64,000 nucleotides of DNA, taken from the NCBI GenBank assembly GCA_964275345.1, contig CAXYBK010000003.1, positions 682,001-746,000 on the forward strand. Direction: 5' to 3'. This document shows positions 1-7,876 of this stretch, piece by piece. The DNA comes from MED-G78 sp964275345 (GTDB lineage: Bacteria > Pseudomonadota > Gammaproteobacteria > Magnimaribacterales > D2472). The notes beneath the pieces are model-generated. The model had not been told where the DNA came from, searched no databases, and saw nothing but the letters and a program-made list of their open reading frames with translations. The position numbers were made by a program, and so were the translations under genes. Position 1 is the first letter of the stretch; each line of letters starts with the position of its first letter.

Positions 1-261
1 GCAAAGTTTTTGCTTCAAGATAAATTACTTCATTTTCTAGCATTTACTGTAATTACTTTTTTAGCATATGCATCTGATTTTAAAATAAAAAGAATTTTCT
101 TATTTTTATTATTAATTTTGTATGGATTCTTAATTGAAGTTATTCAGAACTCTTTAGAATATAGAACTTTTGAATTATATGACTTACTTTCTGATATTAT
201 TGGTGTAATCGTTGGCTATATGTCCTGGAAATATCTTAAAAAGTTCTATCCTGACTATTGA
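1..261 (+). CDS. VanZ-like small membrane protein, 5' truncated by window
   Basis: The frame is open from base 1 to a TGA stop ending at 261, so the true start probably lies outside the window; a TTG at 10 is only an internal candidate. The visible 86 residues begin with a DKLLHFLAF motif, then a hydrophobic stretch, then ...GFLIEVIQ, a polar segment and a second hydrophobic helix (DLLSDIIGVIVGY). The DKxxHFxxF...E(V/L)xQ...DxxxNxxG layout is typical of VanZ-like family proteins. Cellular function of these short VanZ-like proteins in Gram-negatives is not established; glycopeptide resistance should not be inferred. It is separated from groES by 99 bases and is probably a different transcription unit. 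Confidence 0.6.
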   Translation, partial: AKFLLQDKLLHFLAFTVITFLAYASDFKIKRIFLFLLLILYGFLIEVIQNSLEYRTFELYDLLSDIIGVIVGYMSWKYLKKFYPDY

Positions 262-332
262 TTTATTAGAATTAGTCCATAACTAACGGTTAGAATAAAT
301 TTTTTATTAAATAACTTAATTTAAGTAATTTT

Positions 333-338
333 TATAAT
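333..338 (+). promoter_or_regulatory. possible -10 element of groES-groEL promoter
   Basis: A TATAAT hexamer lies 22 bases before the groES start. No good -35 is visible at 17-base spacing (AATAAC at 310-315); a CTTAATTTAAG palindrome at 315-325 only loosely resembles a heat-shock -35. I found no CIRCE element (TTAGCACTC-N9-GAGTGCTAA). A short inverted repeat, CTAAC-G-GTTAG, sits at 283-293. In such AT-rich DNA a TATAAT match alone is weak evidence. Confidence 0.3.
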
Positions 339-360
339 TCATAAAGTAGGGAGAATACTA

Positions 361-651
361 ATGAAATTAAGACCTTTACATGACAAGGTTCTTGTCGAGC
401 GAACTGAAGAAGAAAAAACATCAGCAGGTGGAATTATTCTATCTGGAACTGCTACAGAAAAACCATCACAAGGTGTTGTTATAGCTGTTGGTCCAGGTAA
501 GAAAAATGATTCTGGAGAAGTTATGCCAATTGGAGTCAACACAGGAGATTTAGTTATCTTTGGTCCTTATGGTGGAAGTGAAGTAAAAATCGATGGTAAT
601 GAATATCTTATCTTAAGTGAGAGTGATATTTTTGGTGTTATTGAATCTTAA
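361..651 (+). CDS. groES: co-chaperonin GroES
   Basis: 96-residue GroES, the usual length. It starts MKLRPLHDKVLVER, contains the mobile-loop region (EEEKTSAGGIILSGTA) and ends with the family-typical ...LSESDIFGVIE. It forms the heptameric lid that caps the GroEL cavity in the cytoplasm. The ATG is preceded by AGGGAG at a good distance. groEL follows after 28 bases, so the two form the standard bicistronic operon. Nothing is unusual in the protein. Confidence 0.98.
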   Translation: MKLRPLHDKVLVERTEEEKTSAGGIILSGTATEKPSQGVVIAVGPGKKNDSGEVMPIGVNTGDLVIFGPYGGSEVKIDGNEYLILSESDIFGVIES

Positions 652-679
652 TTAATTATATAAAAACGGAGATATAAAA

Positions 680-2323
680 ATGTCAGCAAAAGATGTGAAA
701 TTCGGTGACTTAGCAAGAAGTCAAATGTTAGATGGTGTTAATACTTTGGCAGATGCTGTAAAGGTAACATTAGGCCCTAAGGGGAGAAATGTTGTTTTAG
801 ATAAATCATTTGGCGCACCTACTGTAACTAAAGATGGTGTTTCAGTTGCCAAAGAAATTGAATTAGAAAATAAATTTGAAAATATGGGAGCTCAAATGCT
901 AAAGCAGGTTGCTTCACAAACTTCAGATGAAGCTGGAGATGGAACTACAACAGCTACCGTTCTTGCTCAATCAATTGTTAATGAAGGCAACAAAGCTGTA
1001 GCAGCTGGAATGAATCCAATGGATTTAAAAAGAGGAATTGATCAAGCTGTTTTAGCAGCTGTTGATTATGTAAAAGACTTAAGTGTTCCATGTGCAGATG
1101 ATAAAGCTATTGCTCAAGTTGGGACAATTTCAGCAAATGGAGATGAAGCAGTTGGTGAAATAATTGCTGAAGCTATGCAGAAAGTTGGAAAAGAGGGAGT
1201 AATTACTGTTGAAGAAGGAAGTGGCATTGATAATGAGCTAGATGTTGTTGAAGGAATGCAATTTGATCGAGGCTACCTTTCTCCATATTTTGTTACTAAT
1301 CAAGATAGCATGACAGTTGAGTTAGAAAATCCACTAATCCTTTTACATGATAAAAAGATTTCAAATATAAGAGACCTTCTTCCATTATTAGAATCTGTTG
1401 CAAAGGCTGGAAGACCTTTGCTAATTATTGCTGAAGATATTGAAGGTGAAGCGCTAGCAACCCTGGTTGTTAATAATTTAAGAGGAATTGTAAAAGCTGC
1501 AGCATGTAAAGCTCCTGGATTTGGTGACAGAAGAAAAGCGATGTTAGAAGATATCGCTGTTCTTACTGGAGGCACAGTTATTTCTGAAGAAGTTGGTCTT
1601 TCTCTTGAAGGAGCCACTATTGAGGACTTAGGTACTGCAAAGAGAGTTACTATGAATAAAGATAATGCGACAGTTATTGATGGTTCAGGTGATCAAGATG
1701 CTATAGCAGCAAGAGTTAATCAAGTAAGAGCTCAGATAGAAGAGACTAGCTCTGATTATGATAAAGAGAAACTTCAAGAGCGAGTTGCAAAACTTGCTGG
1801 CGGTGTTGCTGTAATTAAAGTTGGAGCAGGATCAGAAGTTGAAATGAAAGAAAAGAAAGCTAGAGTTGAAGATGCTCTTCATTCTACTAGAGCAGCAGTT
1901 GAAGAAGGTGTTGTTCCAGGAGGCGGTTCTGCGTTAGTAAGAGCTTTAGAGGCAGTTGAAAAGCTTACTGGTGCGAATGATGATCAAAATGTCGGCATTA
2001 ACATTGCTAAGAAAGCTTTTGAAGCACCTTTAAGACAGATAGTCTCAAATGCTGGAGAAGAAGCATCTGTAATAGTTGCTAATGTTAAAAGTGGCAAAGG
2101 GTCTTATGGTTTTAATGCTGCTACTGGTGATTATGGCGACATGATTGAAATGGGAATCTTGGATCCTGCTAAAGTAACTAGAACAGCTCTTCAGGCTGCT
2201 GGTTCAGTTGCAGGAATGATGATTACTACTGAAGCAATGGTTACAGATATTCCACAAGACGCATCTCCTGCTCCTGCAATGCCTGATATGGGCGGCATGG
2301 GTGGAATGGGCGGAATGATGTAA
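680..2323 (+). CDS. groEL: chaperonin GroEL
   Basis: 547 residues, full length for GroEL, the ATP-driven folding chamber. It begins MSAKDVKFGDLARSQML, has the nucleotide-binding DGTTTATVLA segment near residue 87, and ends with the characteristic glycine-methionine tail (GGMGGMGGMM). A GGAG Shine-Dalgarno precedes the ATG. It is cotranscribed with groES and followed immediately by a strong hairpin terminator. Confidence 0.99.
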   Translation: MSAKDVKFGDLARSQMLDGVNTLADAVKVTLGPKGRNVVLDKSFGAPTVTKDGVSVAKEIELENKFENMGAQMLKQVASQTSDEAGDGTTTATVLAQSIVNEGNKAVAAGMNPMDLKRGIDQAVLAAVDYVKDLSVPCADDKAIAQVGTISANGDEAVGEIIAEAMQKVGKEGVITVEEGSGIDNELDVVEGMQFDRGYLSPYFVTNQDSMTVELENPLILLHDKKISNIRDLLPLLESVAKAGRPLLIIAEDIEGEALATLVVNNLRGIVKAAACKAPGFGDRRKAMLEDIAVLTGGTVISEEVGLSLEGATIEDLGTAKRVTMNKDNATVIDGSGDQDAIAARVNQVRAQIEETSSDYDKEKLQERVAKLAGGVAVIKVGAGSEVEMKEKKARVEDALHSTRAAVEEGVVPGGGSALVRALEAVEKLTGANDDQNVGINIAKKAFEAPLRQIVSNAGEEASVIVANVKSGKGSYGFNAATGDYGDMIEMGILDPAKVTRTALQAAGSVAGMMITTEAMVTDIPQDASPAPAMPDMGGMGGMGGMM

Positions 2324-2340
2324 TTAGAGAGCTAATTATT

Positions 2341-2369
2341 AAAACGAGGCTTTATGCCTCGTTTTTTTT
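2341..2369. terminator. Rho-independent terminator after groEL, probably bidirectional
   Basis: AAAACGAGGC, a TTTAT loop and GCCTCGTTTT form a 10-base-pair stem ending in a T run (to 2369). Because the stem starts with an A run, the reverse strand also ends in Ts, so it can serve the convergent corB-like gene; the last codons and stop of that gene (2352) lie inside the hairpin. Confidence 0.9.
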
Positions 2370-3620
2370 AGCTTTAAAAATTTTAACCTGAGCTATTGAA
2401 TTATCTTCAATCTCCATAATTTCAAATCTATAACTTTGGATTTCAACACAAAGATTAGCTTGAGGAATTTGGTCTAAATATTCTGTAAGAAGTCCGTTAA
2501 TAGTTTTAGAATTAACTTCTGGAATTAACCATTTGGCATATTTATTTAAATCTCTTATTTTACAATTACCATCAGTAACAATTGACCCATCTTTTCTTTT
2601 TATAAATTCTTTTTCAAACTCAATCTTTTCATTACCAAATCTTCCAACTATCTCAGCAAAAATATCCTCTAAAGAAATTAGACCCTCAATTTCACCATAC
2701 TCGTCGACTACCATCCCAATATTTCTCTCAGATTTTTGAAATTCACTGAGTTGTTTAATTAGAGTGGTTGATTGAGATACAAAGTAAGTTTCCATAAGAA
2801 TGCTCTTAAAATCATCTTTTTCTTTTAATAAATTTAAAAAAGAATGAGAGTCTTTTAAATGTAGAACTCCCAATATCCCATCAATTGAATCTTTATAAAC
2901 TGGAAGGAGAGAGTAAGAGCTTGATTCTATAATATGTTTTGCATTTTCAAATGAATCGTTAATATTAATACCAATAACCTCTGACGTCGGTATCATAATA
3001 TCTTCCACAACTAATTCTTCCATACCGAGAATAGATGAAAGCATTTCTTTAAATTGGAAAGGTATCAAGTCGCCTGACTCTTCAAGAAGCGTCCTTAACT
3101 CTTGAGTATTAAGATTATCATTAGCATGTGATTTTTTAATATCTAACTTAATAAGTCTTAATATTCTTGAGCTGACAGCATTAATTGCAAGAATTATAGG
3201 GCTAAAAACCAAACTGAATACTTTAAGCAAACTTGATGATTTTATAGCAAATTCTTCAGGTTTGATTGCGGCTATTGTTTTAGGCGTAATCTCTGAAAAA
3301 ATTAAGACAAAAATTGTTAGCAATACTGAACCCAGTAAAACACTACCATTAAAATAATCTAACATTAGAATTGTTACAATTGCTGAAGCTAATATATTTG
3401 CAAAATTATTTCCTACAAGAATTGCAGATAAAAGCCTGTCAGGTCTTTTTAGTAAATCTAATGCTCTCTTAGCACCTTTATTATTTTTTTTTGATAGATT
3501 TTTAAGTTTGACCTTATTTGAGGCCATCATTCCAGTCTCAGATCCAGAGAAGAAGCCAGATAATATTAATAAAAATATTAATATTATTAATAAAAATAAT
3601 AACGAAGGCTCTTCTATCAT
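2352..3620 (-). CDS. corB: CNNM/CorB-type membrane protein with CBS pair and CorC_HlyC domain
   Basis: 422 residues with the architecture of the CorB/YfjD family. There is an N-terminal CNNM transmembrane domain (about residues 5-190, including the GFFSGSETGMMASN motif), a CBS pair (about 205-330, EDIMIPTSEVIGI and DEYGEIEGLISLEDI) and a C-terminal CorC_HlyC domain (about 345-420). Family members are linked to Mg/Co efflux; the exact cation here is inference. It starts with ATG and its start overlaps the stop of the upstream ypjD-like gene in a TGATG arrangement. That pair is conserved in gammaproteobacteria next to the rpsP region, which supports corB over the soluble paralogue corC. Confidence 0.85.
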   Translation of the reverse strand: MIEEPSLLFLLIILIFLLILSGFFSGSETGMMASNKVKLKNLSKKNNKGAKRALDLLKRPDRLLSAILVGNNFANILASAIVTILMLDYFNGSVLLGSVLLTIFVLIFSEITPKTIAAIKPEEFAIKSSSLLKVFSLVFSPIILAINAVSSRILRLIKLDIKKSHANDNLNTQELRTLLEESGDLIPFQFKEMLSSILGMEELVVEDIMIPTSEVIGININDSFENAKHIIESSSYSLLPVYKDSIDGILGVLHLKDSHSFLNLLKEKDDFKSILMETYFVSQSTTLIKQLSEFQKSERNIGMVVDEYGEIEGLISLEDIFAEIVGRFGNEKIEFEKEFIKRKDGSIVTDGNCKIRDLNKYAKWLIPEVNSKTINGLLTEYLDQIPQANLCVEIQSYRFEIMEIEDNSIAQVKIFKAKKNEA

Positions 3621-4198
3621 CAGGCTATTGTACTAAAGATTAATGAATTACCTAAGTAAGCAATTAATAGGAACATTAAAGTAAATACTAATCCTCTTAC
3701 AGCGTATTTAGTTCGAAGATTAAAGAATTTAATCCCTATTAATATAGCAAAATAAATCAACCAGGAGATGGAGGTAAATAAAGCCTTAAGTTGGATTTCA
3801 GTTGAAAGAGCATCAGTAATATAAAAACCACTAATTAGAGCTAAACTTAAAAAAGTTATACCTAAACCAGCTAACTTAAAAGTTGTATTATAATTTTTTT
3901 CTATAGAGATGGGCATCAAACCTACAAATTCACCACTTTTAACCTTGTTTACTCTCCATTCTAATAAAAAAACTTCATAGCAAGTAATAAACAAGAATAC
4001 TATGGACATGCTTGTTACATAAAAATGTAATGATGTGACAAAGTCATGGGATTGAGAATTATAAAAAACAAAGTATGTAATAAAGCCTACTGCACAAGCA
4101 ACTACAGAGGATACATAAATATAATTAGACCTTTTATAGAATATTTTCATAAGAAAATATGCTGTCGAAGAGCTTAGTGCTATGTATAAAAGGTTCAT
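3620..4198 (-). CDS. ypjD: YpjD-like CcsA/cytochrome c assembly family inner-membrane protein
   Basis: 192 residues with about six hydrophobic helices. The C-terminal pattern SWLIYFAILIG...FNLRTKYAVRG...LIAYLGNSLI matches the end of the CcsA-like YpjD family. It is shorter than typical YpjD (about 260 residues), mainly at the N-terminus. Genes of this family sit next to corB and ffh in gammaproteobacteria; here the corB link is kept but ffh is absent between it and rpsP. Function in enterics is poorly defined. ATG start, one-base overlap with corB. Confidence 0.7.
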   Translation of the reverse strand: MNLLYIALSSSTAYFLMKIFYKRSNYIYVSSVVACAVGFITYFVFYNSQSHDFVTSLHFYVTSMSIVFLFITCYEVFLLEWRVNKVKSGEFVGLMPISIEKNYNTTFKLAGLGITFLSLALISGFYITDALSTEIQLKALFTSISWLIYFAILIGIKFFNLRTKYAVRGLVFTLMFLLIAYLGNSLIFSTIA

Positions 4199-4300
4199 TT
4201 AAATGTTAGTTTGTAAAAACTTATATATTAATACTATCAAAATTATCAAGGTTAAACTAAAATACACGCCTTTTTAACATAAATTTTAATTTGAGACAGT

Positions 4301-5054
4301 ATGGTAATTATAAGATTAGCTAGAAGTGGGGCAAAAAAAAACCCTTACTACAATATAACAGTTGCTGACGAAAGGAAGCCAAGAGATGGCGCCTTCATAG
4401 AAAGATTAGGATTTTTTAATCCTTCTGCAAAAGGTCAGGAAGAGAGACTAAGAGTTGATCTTGAAAAAGTAGACCTATGGATTTCCAAAGGCGCTCAAAT
4501 GAGTGACAGAGTTAGTAGTTTAGTCAAAGAGGCTAAACTTACTCCAGAAGAACTTGAAGCAAAACTTGCTGCAAAAAAAGCCAAACAAGATGCTAAGAAA
4601 GACGCCATTGCAAAAAGATTAGCAGAAGAAGCTGCTGCAAAAGCTGCTGAGGAAGAAGCTGTTAAAGCTCAAGAAGAAGCTGCTAAAGTCGAAGAAGCTC
4701 CTGCTCGAAGAAGCTCCTGCCGAAGAAGCTCCTGCTGAAGAAGTAGTCGCTGAAGAAGCTCCTGCTGAAGAAGCTCCTGCTGAAGAAGTAGTTGCTGAAG
4801 AAGCTCCTGCCGAAGAAGCTCCTGCTGAAGAAGTAGTTGCCGAAGAAGCTCCTGCTGAAGAAGCTCCTGCTGAAGAAGTAGTCGCTGAAGAAGCTCCTGC
4901 TGAAGAAGTAGTTGCTGAAGAAGCTCCTGCTGAAGAAGTAGTCGCTGAAGAAGCTCCTGCTGAAGAAGTAGTTGCCGAAGAAGCTCCTGCCGAAGAAGCT
5001 CCTGCTGAAGAAGTAGTTGCCGAAGAAGCTCCTTCTGATGATGAAAAAAAGTAA
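4301..5054 (+). CDS. rpsP: 30S ribosomal protein S16 with long acidic repeat tail (frame broken at 4706)
   Basis: Residues 1-80 are a normal S16 core (MVIIRLARSGAKKNPYYNI..., DGAFIERLGFFNP). A Lys/Ala/Glu-rich linker follows, then a repeat tail. Read literally, the frame shifts at an extra C (4706) inside the repeat and stops at 4738 after 145 residues ending in RRSSCRRSSC. Skipping that base keeps the AEEAP/AEEVV five-residue repeat open to a TAA at 5052-5054, giving about 250 residues ending APSDDEKK. I take the long frame as the true gene because the repeat periodicity is perfect afterwards. E. coli S16 is only about 82 residues. It heads the rpsP-rimM-trmD-rplS operon. Confidence 0.85.
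4691..5036 (+). repeat. 15-base tandem repeat coding for AEEAP/AEEVV in S16 tail
   Basis: Twenty-three consecutive 15-base units alternate between GCTGAAGAAGCTCCT and GCTGAAGAAGTAGTT types, with GCC/GTC silent variants. One unit boundary carries the extra C at 4706. The same units recur in the first part of rplS, 1.4 kb downstream. The encoded peptide is highly acidic and proline-containing, probably disordered. Confidence 0.95.
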
Positions 5055-5571
5055 AGAGAAATCTGAATTTATTCTCATAGCTACTGTTGGAAAATCTAAA
5101 GGGCTCAAAGGTGAGTTTTTTCTAAATTCTTTGTGTGATCCAAAAGAAAATATTTTAAATTATTCTAACTTCAAAATTGGCTTCTCTAAACTACCCATTA
5201 AATTTGAATATATAAAATTATTAAACAATAAATTTATTTCAAAAATTATTGATATTAGCGATGTTGATGATATAAAAAAATTAACAAACGAAAGTATATT
5301 CATAGAAAAATCTGAACTACCTGAACTCCCTAATGATGAAATATATTGGCATGATTTAATAGGCATGCAGGTGTTAAATATTAAGAATCAAGATATTGGG
5401 ATTATTGAAGAAATTAACAATTATGGAGCGTCAGATATTCTAAAAGTAGGACCATCTAAATCATCTATTGATAAAGAAACTAGATTAATTCCTTATATAA
5501 AAGAGAAATATATTATTTCACATTCGTATGATAAAAATTGCTTAGTTGTTGATTGGGAGTTAGATTTTTAA
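5038..5571 (+). CDS. rimM: ribosome maturation factor RimM
   Basis: About 177 residues. The N-terminal domain reads ILIATVGKSKGLKGEFFLNSL and the PRC-barrel part contains EIYWHDLIGMQVLN and IIEEINNYGASDILKV, both RimM hallmarks; it ends LVVDWELDF. RimM assists 30S head assembly by binding S19. The start is one of two adjacent ATGs (5038 or 5041); an upstream TTG at 5017 lies inside the S16 repeat and is unlikely. The start overlaps the corrected end of rpsP by about 17 bases, so translational coupling is likely. No Shine-Dalgarno is visible because the repeat occupies the upstream DNA. Confidence 0.92.
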   Translation: MMKKSKEKSEFILIATVGKSKGLKGEFFLNSLCDPKENILNYSNFKIGFSKLPIKFEYIKLLNNKFISKIIDISDVDDIKKLTNESIFIEKSELPELPNDEIYWHDLIGMQVLNIKNQDIGIIEEINNYGASDILKVGPSKSSIDKETRLIPYIKEKYIISHSYDKNCLVVDWELDF

Positions 5572-5573
5572 AA

Positions 5574-6305
5574 ATGCTTTTTAATATACTGACAATTTTT
5601 CCAGGTCTCTTTGACGCACTTGATTATGGTGTTATCGGTAAAGCAAAAAAGAACGACAAATTTTCGATTCAATTAAATGATATTAGAAAACACGCCGTCA
5701 ATAAGCATGGTCAGATAGATGGAAAGCCTTATGGAGGAGGTGAGGGAATGGTTATGATGTCAGAGCCTTTAAAAAAATCCCTTGAAGATATTCCAAAAGA
5801 TAAAGTCGGCAAAGTAATCTATTTGTCACCTCAGGGTGTAAAACTCGATAACCTTAAAGCTAAAGAACTTTCTAAAGAGAAAGCAATAACTTTTATATGC
5901 GGAAGGTATGAAGGAGTTGATCAAAGATTTATTGATAAATATGTTGATGAAGAGTTATCTGTTGGAGATTTTATTATCAGTGGCGGAGAACTTGCAGCTT
6001 TATGCACTATTGATTCTATTGTAAGACATATTCCAGGTGTTCTTGGTAATGATGATTCGAGTGAAAGTGACACATTTTCAAATGGTTTATTAAAAGGCCC
6101 TCAGTACTCGAGACCTGAAATATTTGACGAAATGGAGGTGCCAGAAATTTTGCTTTCAGGTAATCATGAAAAAATTAAGGAATGGAAAGAATTAAAATCT
6201 CTAGAAGCAACCATTAATAGAAGACCTGACCTGTTAAATAATGTAAAATTAACAAAAAAACAAAGAAAACTCTTGGAAGATTTAACTTCCCAGCGTATCC
6301 TATAG
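5574..6305 (+). CDS. trmD: tRNA (guanine-N1-)-methyltransferase TrmD
   Basis: 243 residues starting MLFNILTIFPGLFDALDYGVIG, the family-typical N-terminus. The trefoil-knot SAM site is visible as YLSPQG, FICGRYEGVDQRF and VGDFIISGGELAAL. The substrate-binding stretch GNDDSSESDTF and LKGPQYSRPE are present. It makes m1G37 in tRNAs and prevents +1 frameshifting. ATG at 5574, two bases after the rimM stop, is preferred over an upstream TTG at 5553. The literal sequence is intact, unlike its neighbours. Confidence 0.97.
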   Translation: MLFNILTIFPGLFDALDYGVIGKAKKNDKFSIQLNDIRKHAVNKHGQIDGKPYGGGEGMVMMSEPLKKSLEDIPKDKVGKVIYLSPQGVKLDNLKAKELSKEKAITFICGRYEGVDQRFIDKYVDEELSVGDFIISGGELAALCTIDSIVRHIPGVLGNDDSSESDTFSNGLLKGPQYSRPEIFDEMEVPEILLSGNHEKIKEWKELKSLEATINRRPDLLNNVKLTKKQRKLLEDLTSQRIL

Positions 6306-6324
6306 CACTTTTTAGGCAATAATC

Positions 6325-6967
6325 ATGACAGATAAAGATAACTTAGAACAAGAAAACGAGGCTGGAGTAGAGCAAGACGAAACTGTTGCTGAAGAAGTAG
6401 TTGCTGAAGAAGCTCCTGCTGAAGAAGTAGTTGCTGAAGAAGCTCCTGCTGAAGAAGTACTGCTGAAGAAGCTCCTGCTGAAGAAGTAGTTGCTGAAGAG
6501 AGCTCCTGCTGAAGAAGTTGCTGAGAGCTCTGCTGAAGAAGCTCCTGCTGAAGAAGCTCCTGCTGAAGAGAGTAGTTGCTGAAGAAGCTACTCCTAAAAT
6601 ATCAACTGTTGAAAAATCATCTGCTCATATTTTAGAAGCATTTGAGTCAAAACAAATCAGAACAGATCTTCCTTCATTTAGACCTGGAGATACTGTTGTT
6701 GTATCAGTTAAAGTTAAGGAAGGCACTAGAACAAGACTTCAAGCATTTGAAGGTGTTGTAATGGGTGTTAAAAAAGGTGGTATCAATGCATCTTTTGTTG
6801 TCAGAAAAATTTCAAGTGGAATAGGTGTTGAAAGAACATTTCAAACTCATAGCCCTATGATTGATTCAGTCACTGTTAAAAGAAAAGGTGATGTAAGACA
6901 AGCAAAACTGTTCTATCTAAGAGAAAGATCAGGTAAGTCTGCAAGAATCAAAGAAAGACTAGAATAA
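6325..6967 (+). CDS. rplS: 50S ribosomal protein L19 with acidic N-terminal repeat (several indels in repeat)
   Basis: The conserved L19 core (about 115 residues) runs from SSAHILEAFESKQIRTDLPSF to ...LRERSGKSARIKERLE and is intact. The best start is ATG 6325 (MTDKDNLEQENEAGVEQ), which reads into the same AEEAP/AEEVV repeat as S16. Between 6455 and 6575 the repeat shows one missing base (about 6460), an extra base at about 6500, a net three-base loss near 6520-6535 and an extra base at about 6570. Their net effect is exactly the shift needed to reach the core frame. Corrected length would be near 213 residues. Core function: binds 23S rRNA at the 30S-50S interface. Confidence 0.85.
6388..6589 (+). 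repeat. 15-base acidic repeat at start of rplS, degenerate copy of the rpsP repeat
   Basis: Units GCTGAAGAAGTAGTT and GCTGAAGAAGCTCCT as in the S16 tail, but interrupted by small indels (GAAGTACTGCTG near 6457, GAAGAGAGCTCC near 6497, GAAGAGAGTAGTT near 6566). Outside these points the copies are nearly identical at the nucleotide level to those in rpsP. Confidence 0.9.
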
Positions 6968-6971
6968 TCAA

Positions 6972-7874
6972 ATGAAGAAATATCATGAAAAGGATACTGA
7001 TCTAGTATCCTTTCTTGATTCTATGTTTATTGAAAAAGGCCTTTCTAAAAATACTGTAACATCCTACAAAAGTGATATTTTGGATGCTTTTAATTGGTCA
7101 ATGCTAAATCATAAAGTTTCTTTAAAAAAGATTAAGAACTACGAGATAGAAGCATATATAAAATATTTATTTGATAAAAACTATAAAAGCACCACCGTTA
7201 ATAGAAAAATTTCTTCCTTAAAAGCATTTTTTTTATTCTTATTAAAGAAGGGTCGAATTTCTGAAAACCCCTTAAGCGATCTGCCGTCGCCAAGACAAGA
7301 AAAAAGATTACCAGTATCAATTTCTGAAGATGATGTTGAAATACTCTTAAATTCTCCTAATCAAAATTCTTTTATTGGATGCAGAGACAGAGCAATGCTT
7401 GAACTCTTGTATGCAACTGGCATGAGAGTCAGTGAGTTAATTAATCTTAAGTTTTCTGATATTGATTTAACAAGATCAATTGTAAAAGTTTTAGGAAAAG
7501 GCTCTAAAGAAAGATTAATACCATTTGGGGAATCAGCGAATGAATACATTAGAATATATTTAGATAATAGATCTAAAAGATCTATAAGTAGATCAATTCA
7601 GTATATTTTTATAAGCACAAAGGGTTCTAAGATTACTCGTGAAGCATTCTGGCATAGAATTAAGCAATACTCAGCAAATATAGATATGAAGATAAGCATC
7701 TCACCTCATACACTTAGACATGCATTTGCAACCCATCTCTTAAATAGGGGAGCTGATCTTAGATCAGTTCAATTACTATTAGGGCATAGTGACTTATCAA
7801 CTACTCAAATATATACTCACATTGCCAAACAAAGACTAAGTGATGCTTTAAAGAAGCATCATCCAAGAGGTTAG
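6972..7874 (+). CDS. xerD: site-specific tyrosine recombinase XerD
   Basis: 300 residues, normal for XerC/D. It has an N-terminal SAM-like core-binding domain (residues 8-90) and the catalytic domain with ATGMRVSEL (first catalytic Arg), HTLRHAFATHLLNRGADLR (HxxR), LLGHSDLSTTQIYTH (His and nucleophile Tyr). It resolves chromosome dimers at dif together with XerC at the septum. I choose XerD over XerC because dsbC follows directly, as in gammaproteobacterial xerD-dsbC order. ATG four bases after rplS. Confidence 0.93.
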   Translation: MKKYHEKDTDLVSFLDSMFIEKGLSKNTVTSYKSDILDAFNWSMLNHKVSLKKIKNYEIEAYIKYLFDKNYKSTTVNRKISSLKAFFLFLLKKGRISENPLSDLPSPRQEKRLPVSISEDDVEILLNSPNQNSFIGCRDRAMLELLYATGMRVSELINLKFSDIDLTRSIVKVLGKGSKERLIPFGESANEYIRIYLDNRSKRSISRSIQYIFISTKGSKITREAFWHRIKQYSANIDMKISISPHTLRHAFATHLLNRGADLRSVQLLLGHSDLSTTQIYTHIAKQRLSDALKKHHPRG

Positions 7875-7876
7875 TT

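Noticed and set aside
262..360. CIRCE/HrcA control of groESL
   Set aside because: No TTAGCACTC-N9-GAGTGCTAA; only a short CTAAC-G-GTTAG palindrome is present.
4683..5108. 141-residue minus-strand ORF of FFSRSFF/FFGNYFF repeats
   Set aside because: It is the antisense reading of the S16 GAAGAAGCT repeat; the repeat simply has no stops in that frame.
6972..7874. Tyrosine recombinase as a phage or island integrase
   Set aside because: Length, motifs and the xerD-dsbC order identify the housekeeping XerD.
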